Below, piece by piece: positions 1-6,237 of a stretch of 6,237 nt of DNA. The notes beneath the pieces are model-generated. The model saw only the letters and a program-made list of their open reading frames with translations, was not told where the DNA came from and did no database searches. Within the stretch, counting starts at the first letter, position 1; each line of letters opens with the position of its first letter. Source of the DNA: an uncultured Solirubrobacterales bacterium (GTDB lineage Bacteria > Actinomycetota > Thermoleophilia > Solirubrobacterales > 70-9); contig CALEMO010000028.1 of NCBI GenBank assembly GCA_937910825.1, forward strand, positions 1 to 6,237, in the 5' to 3' direction. The position numbers and the translations under genes are program-made.

Positions 1-625
1 GATGGCCGCCCGCGACATCCAGGCCTTGCCGAAGCTTGAAGGAACGGTCCACGTGAACATGGCGCTGGTGCTCAAGTTCATGGCCTCGTACCTGTTCAAC
101 CCCGATCCGGACCTCGAGATCCCCGAGCAGCAACTCGAAGCCGGGGACGACGAGTTTCTCTTCCGGCAGGGGCCCGCAAGAGGGCTGTCGAAGATCCGCT
201 TTTCTCCATTCGAGCGGGCATTCGAGCCTTTTTTCCAGGTCCCGAACGTGGCGCTGTTTGCCGAGATGGCCGAGTCCTTCAAGCAGTTCCTGGTCGACGC
301 CGGCCCGGACGAAACACAGCAGAAGGACCTCGACTACCTGCTCACTCTCGGCGAGATTTTCACCCTTATCCCGTATGCCCAGTTGATCCTCGAACAGGCG
401 AAGCTGGTCGGCCTGCCCGAAGACACTCTCGACCAGATCTTCGACGTTCTGGTCCGCGACTTCTCCGCCTACGCCGCCGAACTCCACGGCAAGACTTCAG
501 CAACCGAAGCCCAGCAGGACTGGGCCAGGGCTGCGATCACCAAGCCGGTCGTCGACAAGCAGCGCTTCGAGTCGGTCTGGGCAAAGACCAGGGCGCTCGC
601 CGGCGAATACGAAATGAAGCCCTAG
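1..625 (+). CDS. Acyl-CoA dehydrogenase, C-terminal part (5' end outside window)
   Basis: The visible 207 residues are the C-terminal portion of an FAD-dependent acyl-CoA dehydrogenase, which oxidises acyl-CoA to trans-2-enoyl-CoA in fatty-acid or related acyl-CoA catabolism in the cytoplasm. The clue is the segment PKLEGTVHVN at about visible residues 10-19. Its E-G-T lines up with the YEGT motif of classical family members, and in medium-chain acyl-CoA dehydrogenase that Glu is the catalytic base. It is followed by hydrophobic helices (ALVLKFMASYLF) and a long alpha-helical tail ending in EYEMKP and a TAG stop. The tail after the EGT motif (about 190 residues) is much longer than in medium-chain enzymes; extended C-termini of this kind occur in actinobacterial members. 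The first ATG at base 2 is almost certainly internal, because the FAD and substrate domains must lie upstream. The gene converges on the MBL gene with a 30-bp gap. Substrate chain length cannot be read from this fragment. Confidence 0.85.
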   Translation, partial: MAARDIQALPKLEGTVHVNMALVLKFMASYLFNPDPDLEIPEQQLEAGDDEFLFRQGPARGLSKIRFSPFERAFEPFFQVPNVALFAEMAESFKQFLVDAGPDETQQKDLDYLLTLGEIFTLIPYAQLILEQAKLVGLPEDTLDQIFDVLVRDFSAYAAELHGKTSATEAQQDWARAAITKPVVDKQRFESVWAKTRALAGEYEMKP

Positions 626-655
626 CCCGGAAGCGATGCCCCGGGGCGGAGGTTC

Positions 656-1402
656 TCAGCTCCTGATGATCTGGGAGCCGCCGGTGATGGCGTCGCTTCC
701 GTCGGGGAAGCGGATCCAGGCCTTGTTGGTTCCGTCGTAGTCGGGAGCCCAGAGCACCAGGGTCGCTTCGCCCTTCTCGTTGACTTCAACCTGCTCGGCG
801 CCTTCTTCATCGAGGCCACGCCAGATACGGACGAACGGGTTGTTCTCCCACTCTTCGCCGACTGTGCTGGGTTCCTTGTGGCCGGGGTGGATCCGGGTCT
901 CGGGGGGCAGCGTCATCAGGCGCTCCATGATCGAGTTCTTCAGGTCTGCGAAACCGGTGGCGCCCGGCGCCATCGTGCCGCCCACAGTTCCTTTGAAGAT
1001 CACGTCGGCGGTGATCACGTCGGTGTCGTTGATCAGGATCGCATGATGGCCGGCCGCGTGGCCCGGGGTGAAGATGGCCTCGATCTCAAGACCGCCGGTC
1101 TTGATCACGTCACCGTCGTTGAGCATCTCGTCAATCGGGAAATCGACCCTCTCGGCGGTGACCGGATGGGCGAGGATCGGGATGTTCCGCTCTTTGGCCA
1201 GCTCACCCAGGCCGACCACATGGTCCCAGTGGTCGTGGGTGAGAATGATGTGGGTCAGGTCGAGTCCTTCGCGGTCGACCCGTTCCAGCAGGGGTTCGAT
1301 CACGCCGTTGCTGTCGACCAGGACGGCGGTGCCGCCGGGTTCGTCGCATACGAGGTAAGCATTCGAAAGCCAGTCAGCCTGTTCAACGCGCTGAAGTATC
1401 AA
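656..1402 (-). CDS. MBL-fold metallo-hydrolase (glyoxalase II-like)
   Basis: A metallo-beta-lactamase-fold hydrolase of about 248 aa, a superfamily that includes hydroxyacyl-thiol thioesterases. The binuclear metal site is complete. The motif THDHWDH gives His56, His58, Asp60 and His61 (TTG-start numbering), then PGH (His115), TADVIF (Asp133) and the last ligand in RIHPGH (His172). A C-terminal extension of about 55 residues (TLVLWAPDYDGTNKAW region) follows the catalytic core. The start is uncertain. An ATG at 1456 would overlap the upstream dehydrogenase by 35 bp and add 18 Ser/Thr/Ala-rich residues. I prefer the TTG at 1402: it has AAGAAAGG six bases upstream, lies 19 bp after the dehydrogenase stop, and gives MILQRVEQADWLSNAYLV, a natural first strand of the fold. 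It is the second gene of an operon with the class III-like dehydrogenase, so a thioester-cleaving role after aldehyde oxidation is inferred, not shown. Other MBL substrates remain possible. Confidence 0.85.
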   Translation of the reverse strand: MILQRVEQADWLSNAYLVCDEPGGTAVLVDSNGVIEPLLERVDREGLDLTHIILTHDHWDHVVGLGELAKERNIPILAHPVTAERVDFPIDEMLNDGDVIKTGGLEIEAIFTPGHAAGHHAILINDTDVITADVIFKGTVGGTMAPGATGFADLKNSIMERLMTLPPETRIHPGHKEPSTVGEEWENNPFVRIWRGLDEEGAEQVEVNEKGEATLVLWAPDYDGTNKAWIRFPDGSDAITGGSQIIRS

Positions 1403-1421
1403 GGGGAACCTTTCTTGCGTT

Positions 1422-2528
1422 TCAGTTGAATTTGATGACGCTGCGGATGCCGTCATGGGCTTCCATCAGGTCGAAGCCTTTGTTGACTTCATCGAGTGTC
1501 AGCTGGTGGGAGAGGAAGGGGTCAACGTCAATCTCCCCGTTCATATACCGGTCGATCAGTTCAGGCACCTGGTCGCGGCCCTTGACTCCACCGAATGATG
1601 ATCCCGCGATCCGGCGGCCGGTGATCAGCCAGCGCGGAATCACGTCAAGGGTCTCGCCTTTGCCGGCCACGCCGGCGATCGTGCAAAGGCCCCAGCCCAT
1701 CCGGGCTGATTCGACCGCCTGCTCCATCACTTTGACCAGGCCGGTCGCTTCGAAGGTGTAGTCGGCGCCGAAGCCACCGGTCATTTCGAGGATCTGCTCA
1801 ACCGTATCTCCACTAGCCTTGATCACATCGGTTGCGCCCTGGGCGCGGGCCATTTCAAGGCGATCGTCGGAAAGGTCGACGCAAACGATGCGCTCGGCTT
1901 CCTGGAGCCGGCAACCGGCGACGGCTCCGAGGCCGACCATGCCGGCGCCGAAGACCACGCAGGTGCTGCCGGGCTCCACATTGGCCGTATACATCGCCGC
2001 CCCGAGACCGGTTGAGAGGCCGCAGGCGAACAGGCAGGCCCGGTCGAGCGGTGCCTCCGGGTTGATCTTTGCCAGGGCGATCTCCGGCATCACCGTGTAT
2101 TCGGCGAAGGTCGAGGTGCCCATGAAGTGTCGGATCTCTTCTCCGTCACGGGAGAGCCGGGTCGTACCGTCAGGCAGGTGTCCGAGACCCTGTTCGGCGC
2201 GAATCGCCATGCAGAGGTTGGTCCTTTCGTCGACGCAATGGACGCATTCCCGGCACTGCGGAGAGAAAAGTGTGACCACGTGGTCACCGGGCGAGAGCGA
2301 AGTCACATCCGGGCCGACGCTTTCGACGACGCCGGCTCCTTCATGGCCAAGCACGGCCGGCGCATAACCCGAAGGGTCAGCCCCTGAGGCTGTGTAGAGG
2401 TCCGTGTGGCAGACGCCGCAGGCCTCCAGCCTGACCAGAACCTCCCCGGATCGGGGCTCGGCGAGGTCCACCTCCTGGACCACGAGCGGTTGACCGAATT
2501 CCTCGAGAACTGCCGCACGCATCTTCAT
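1422..2528 (-). CDS. Zinc-dependent class III-like alcohol dehydrogenase (S-(hydroxymethyl)thiol dehydrogenase type)
   Basis: A complete 368-aa medium-chain dehydrogenase, the usual length for class III enzymes (FrmA/AdhC), which oxidise the formaldehyde-glutathione adduct with NAD and can reduce S-nitrosoglutathione. Catalytic zinc ligands are Cys40 (GVCHTD), His62-Glu63 (GHEGAG) and Cys169 (FACG). Structural zinc ligands are Cys92, Cys95, Cys98 and Cys106. The Rossmann motif GAGMVG is at 194-199, with Asp218 after strand two, which favours NAD over NADP. Class III hallmarks are DGTTR, HFMGTSTFAEYTV, KINPEAPLD, FGGVKGR and the end IRSVIKF. Arg110 (in CMAIR) matches the class III Arg that binds the glutathione carboxylate, and Asp51 is kept, but the nearby class III Glu is Ser53. 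It is closer to class III than to the shorter mycothiol-dependent MscR type as I remember it, so the thiol partner in this host is open. First gene of an operon with the MBL hydrolase. No Shine-Dalgarno precedes ATG 2528; a -10 box six bases upstream suggests leaderless translation. A second ATG lies at 2522. Confidence 0.88.
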   Translation of the reverse strand: MKMRAAVLEEFGQPLVVQEVDLAEPRSGEVLVRLEACGVCHTDLYTASGADPSGYAPAVLGHEGAGVVESVGPDVTSLSPGDHVVTLFSPQCRECVHCVDERTNLCMAIRAEQGLGHLPDGTTRLSRDGEEIRHFMGTSTFAEYTVMPEIALAKINPEAPLDRACLFACGLSTGLGAAMYTANVEPGSTCVVFGAGMVGLGAVAGCRLQEAERIVCVDLSDDRLEMARAQGATDVIKASGDTVEQILEMTGGFGADYTFEATGLVKVMEQAVESARMGWGLCTIAGVAGKGETLDVIPRWLITGRRIAGSSFGGVKGRDQVPELIDRYMNGEIDVDPFLSHQLTLDEVNKGFDLMEAHDGIRSVIKFN

Positions 2529-2534
2529 GTCGCG

Positions 2535-2540
2535 ATCTTA
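2535..2540 (-). promoter_or_regulatory. Probable -10 box of a leaderless promoter for the dehydrogenase operon
   Basis: On the minus strand the hexamer TAAGAT fits the actinobacterial -10 pattern TANNNT. It is followed by exactly six bases (CGCGAC) and then the ATG at 2528, so transcription would begin at or next to the start codon. This fits the absence of a Shine-Dalgarno in front of this gene; the only GGAG lies about 16 bases from the ATG. A convincing -35 hexamer is not visible: TTGCCG sits only 14 bases upstream of the -10, and the 17-base position is CTATTG. Confidence 0.5.
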
Positions 2541-2565
2541 GTTGCTCCAAGGTCCGGCAATAGGA

Positions 2566-2608
2566 CTGGTTCCAAAAACTGTCGCATGGCGACAGTTTTT
2601 GGAACCAG
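2566..2608. repeat. Perfect 20-bp inverted repeat with 3-nt centre (possible bidirectional terminator, operator or REP-like element)
   Basis: The arms at 2566-2585 and 2589-2608 are exact reverse complements over 20 bases, separated only by ATG at 2586-2588. The inner part is a 7-bp GC-rich stem (CTGTCGC/GCGACAG) followed by five Ts, on either strand, and preceded by five As. The outer part adds CTGGTTCC/GGAACCAG. As RNA it would fold into one uninterrupted 20-bp hairpin from either strand. It lies 38-80 bases upstream of the inferred transcription start of the dehydrogenase operon and downstream of the two glnN terminators. Three readings are possible: a bidirectional terminator or insulator, a large symmetric operator, or one copy of a dispersed palindromic repeat. 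The repeat is certain; its role is not. Confidence 0.9.
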
Positions 2609-2636
2609 GGTGGGTCGGACCCGGGTCGAGTGGGGG

Positions 2637-2670
2637 AAGAAAAGACCCCCGCCGGGTGCCGACGGGGGTC
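2637..2670 (-). terminator. Intrinsic terminator (distal) of glnN
   Basis: On the minus strand an 8-bp stem GACCCCCG/CGGGGGTC (bases 2644-2651 with 2663-2670) closes an 11-nt loop and is followed directly by TTTTCTT. The stem is nearly all G-C. The T-rich tail exists only in the minus direction, so it serves transcripts coming from glnN, whose stop codon lies about 55 bases upstream. Confidence 0.75.
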
Positions 2671-2680
2671 ATGACTGGAC

Positions 2681-2710
2681 GAAAGAACAGGGCCGCGCGT
2701 CCCGCGGCCC
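2681..2710 (-). terminator. Intrinsic terminator (proximal) of glnN
   Basis: A GC-only 8-bp stem GGGCCGCG/CGCGGCCC (2690-2697 with 2703-2710) and a 5-nt loop lie 15 bases after the glnN stop. On the minus strand the stem is followed by TGTTCTTTC, a broken T-tract, so this is the weaker of two tandem terminators. It could instead be a 3'-end-stabilising hairpin. Confidence 0.5.
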
Positions 2711-2725
2711 GCTTCTCGGGTGCTC

Positions 2726-4870
<2,145 letters not shown>

Positions 4871-4880
4871 GTGATGCGGA

Positions 4881-4887
4881 TCCTCCT
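4881..4887 (-). promoter_or_regulatory. Ribosome binding site deciding the glnN start
   Basis: On the minus strand AGGAGGA lies ten bases before ATG 4870. It is the strongest Shine-Dalgarno in the window and fixes the start against the longer open frame reaching 5077. Confidence 0.8.
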
Positions 4888-4958
4888 GTTGGCAAGATTG
4901 ATGAAAAAGCGAGAACCAAACTACCCTGCGGCAGCCGATCAGCCCCTTGTACGAAAGG

Positions 4959-4968
4959 CTAACGTTAG
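4959..4968. promoter_or_regulatory. 10-bp palindrome CTAACGTTAG upstream of glnN
   Basis: A perfect 10-bp palindrome about 90 bases upstream of the glnN start codon, in the 247-bp non-coding stretch between glnN and the hydrolase relic. It could be a regulator half-site or core. I cannot match it convincingly to the GlnR box (GTAAC-n6-GAAAC), and a 10-bp palindrome can occur by chance. The rest of 4871-5117 shows no convincing promoter, RNA or gene on either strand. Confidence 0.25.
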
Positions 4969-5117
4969 TTGAGGAGGTCCGTCCTGTGGGATAGCGGCGA
5001 CCTTCCGGCGACCGCAGGCGGGTAGTTCTCGTGCGTATTGTGACGTTCTCGGGCTCGCAGCAGTCAAGCCGCAGCAAACGCTCGCCGCGGGGGTTGGTAC
5101 TTTTGATGGTGATGTAG

Positions 5118-6086
5118 CAGCTTTCTGAGATTCAACGCCGGGATTCGGGGGCGACTCTGAACCTGGTTGATGGTGAGCCGACGAAGAATGGCACCTGGCA
5201 GGCGAACTTCGGTTGCGTGATCCCGCATGCGGCGGTTGACGGGCCAGGGGTCGAACCGGGCCGGGCACTTCTTTATGGACATGGTCTGATGGGCTCGATT
5301 TCAGACGAGATTGATGCGGAGCCGCAGCTCGAGCTGGCCGATAACTACGGTTTCGTGATCTGCGGTACCGATCAGATCGGCATGTCCGCCGCCGACGCCG
5401 GTCCAGTGGTCGCCGCACTGAACGACCTTGGAAGCGATCCAGTCATCGATACCACGTCCGGCCGGGCTTTCTACCGTGGCAACAGCCAGGGGGGATCATT
5501 GGAGGTGCGCTAACCGCAATCTCCCCTGACATCGACCGGTCTTCGCTTGGAGTGGCTGCGATGAATTTCTCGGCGTTGATGCCGCGCTCTGCCGCATGGC
5601 CCGTGTTTTCGTCGATCTTCAACCCCTCCTACCCCGACGAGATGTCCTGCCCGTTGCTCCTGGGCCTGGCCCAGATCCTCTGGGATCGCGGAGAAACGAA
5701 TGGCTATGCGCACGTCATGACAAGCGACAGACAGCCGGATACACCGCAGCACAAAGTCCTGATGGACGTTGCCTTCAGTGATCACGTGGTCAGCAACTGG
5801 CAGTCAAATGTCATGGCGAGGACGATCGGCGCCCGGGCGGTCAATCCGTTGGTCTACGCGAACCGCTGGGACGGAGTCGGCCAATCAGATGATTTCGAGC
5901 TTTCTGGATGTTGTCGGAACGGTTACGAATACCTGCGCGCCGGGCGCATGTTATGCGGCTGGATTAACAGGCCCCTTAGCCGGGAGAGCCACCAAGAAAC
6001 GACCGCAATCGGTTCCGCCCCCCAGCTTAGGTAGCATCCCTTTTTTCTGGAAGGAGGCTCCGACGGCGGGGAGAATTACAGGGTAG
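5118..6086 (+). pseudogene. Decayed C-terminal fragment of a large alpha/beta-hydrolase-like protein
   Basis: Conserved-looking protein runs through two frames. The first frame (5118-5494) gives NGTWQANFGCVIPH, then LLYGHGLMGS (a His-Gly oxyanion-type motif), CGTDQIGM and FYRGNSQGG, with a serine nucleophile in a G-x-S-x-G context. At the six-G run 5489-5494 one base is missing. The text resumes in another frame as IIGGALTAISPDIDRS, LGVAAMNFS, LWDRGETNGYAHVMTSD, TPQHKVLMDVAFSDHVVSNW and ARTIGARAVNPLVYANRW. Near 5870-5890 it breaks off and resumes in the first frame as SSFLDVVGTVTNTC and CYAAGLTGP, the usual C-terminus of these proteins as I recall them. I estimate 60-90 residues are lost between. 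Upstream of the GTG at 5217 the similarity continues without a start codon to a stop at 5115-5117, so the N-terminal half is missing too. The family is large, secreted-looking and of unknown substrate, known to me mainly as uncharacterised actinobacterial proteins. A sequencing error could explain the one-base shift but not the whole pattern. Confidence 0.7.
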
Positions 6087-6092
6087 CTCAGA

Positions 6093-6237
6093 TTGACGAC
6101 AGCCAATCAAGCAAAACCAAGCCAAGGTTCTAGCCATGGACGATCTTCAATTGTGCTCAGAGTAGTAACTCTGGGACTGCTAGTCGTCGCCATCGTTCTT
6201 GTCGCGTCGCTGATTTTCGGCGGCGAATCGGGCTATA
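6093..6237 (+). CDS. N-terminus of a membrane-anchored protein, possibly MlaD/Mce family (3' end outside window)
   Basis: The open frame runs to the window edge and gives 48 residues from TTG 6093, or 28 from GTG 6153. From the TTG there is a polar, basic tail of about 20 residues (MTTANQAKPSQGSSHGRSS). One strong membrane segment follows (LGLLVVAIVLVASLIF, about 27-42) and then GGESGY as the sequence ends. A short cytoplasmic tail, one N-terminal anchor and a Gly-rich turn leading to a Tyr is how many actinobacterial MlaD/Mce substrate-binding proteins begin, just before the MCE beta-domain. Those proteins work with MlaE-type permeases in lipid or sterol uptake. The domain itself is outside the window, so the family call is inference. 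The TTG has a weak AGGG nine bases upstream. The GTG lacks a clear ribosome binding site. The first codons are less GC-rich than the neighbouring genes. Confidence 0.5.
   Translation, partial: MTTANQAKPSQGSSHGRSSIVLRVVTLGLLVVAIVLVASLIFGGESGY

Noticed and set aside
638..647. Palindrome GCCCCGGGGC between the convergent acyl-CoA dehydrogenase and MBL genes as a terminator
   Set aside because: It has no loop and no T-tract on either strand; probably chance in GC-rich DNA.
878..1429. Plus-strand open frame of 183 codons opposite the MBL gene
   Set aside because: It is antisense to a gene with intact catalytic motifs; no ribosome binding site or family resemblance.
4971..4990. GAGGAGG on the + strand as a ribosome binding site
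   Set aside because: The GTG that follows is closed by a stop codon two codons later; no gene follows.
4871..5077. N-terminal extension of glnN (open frame to 5077)
   Set aside because: The 69 extra residues are Arg/Ser/Cys-rich and unlike GSIII, and the strong AGGAGGA in front of ATG 4870 sets the start.
4939..5418. Minus-strand open frame of 159 codons
   Set aside because: Its product is Arg/Pro/Ser-rich without any domain, and it lies across the relic's recognisable + strand coding text.
6080..6105. TAGCTCAG, resembling a tRNA D-arm
   Set aside because: No matching GAGC for the D-stem, no anticodon or T-arm in the right places, and no CCA or acceptor pairing.

Overview
The window looks like chromosomal DNA from a high-GC actinobacterium, most likely a deep lineage such as Thermoleophilia/Solirubrobacterales. 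This rests on family recognition and style only: high GC, third positions rich in G/C, a probable leaderless promoter, an actinobacterial-type long acyl-CoA dehydrogenase C-terminus, and a C-terminal fragment of a large alpha/beta-hydrolase-like protein that I associate with that group. No rRNA or tRNA is present to confirm it.

Layout. (1) 1-625, + strand: the C-terminal third of an acyl-CoA dehydrogenase, cut by the window edge. (2) 656-2528, - strand: a two-gene operon of a zinc-dependent class III-like alcohol dehydrogenase (first gene, 2528-1422) and an MBL-fold metallo-hydrolase (second gene). It converges on the acyl-CoA dehydrogenase with only about 30 bp between. The pair resembles thiol-dependent formaldehyde detoxification, with an oxidising dehydrogenase followed by a thioester-cleaving hydrolase. 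(3) 2529-2725: a compact regulatory interval. It holds a probable leaderless promoter for the dehydrogenase, a perfect 20-bp inverted repeat with a 3-nt centre, and two tandem intrinsic terminators for the next gene. (4) 2726-4870, - strand: a complete type III glutamine synthetase (GlnN type, 714 aa) with a good ribosome binding site. (5) 4871-5117: non-coding upstream region of glnN with no clear promoter, apart from a 10-bp palindrome. (6) 5118-6086, + strand: a decayed C-terminal piece of an alpha/beta-hydrolase-like protein. It has a one-base deletion in a G-run immediately after the nucleophile motif, an internal deletion near its C-terminus, and no proper 5' end. (7) 6093-6237, + strand: the first 48 codons of a membrane-anchored protein, possibly an MlaD/Mce-type substrate-binding protein, cut by the window edge.

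The genes form separate units: fatty-acid oxidation, aldehyde/formaldehyde oxidation, ammonium assimilation, and a possible lipid-import locus. I do not see a clearly new multi-gene system. The parts most worth a second look are the large inverted repeat at 2566-2608, the dehydrogenase/MBL pair with its unresolved thiol cofactor, and the hydrolase relic.
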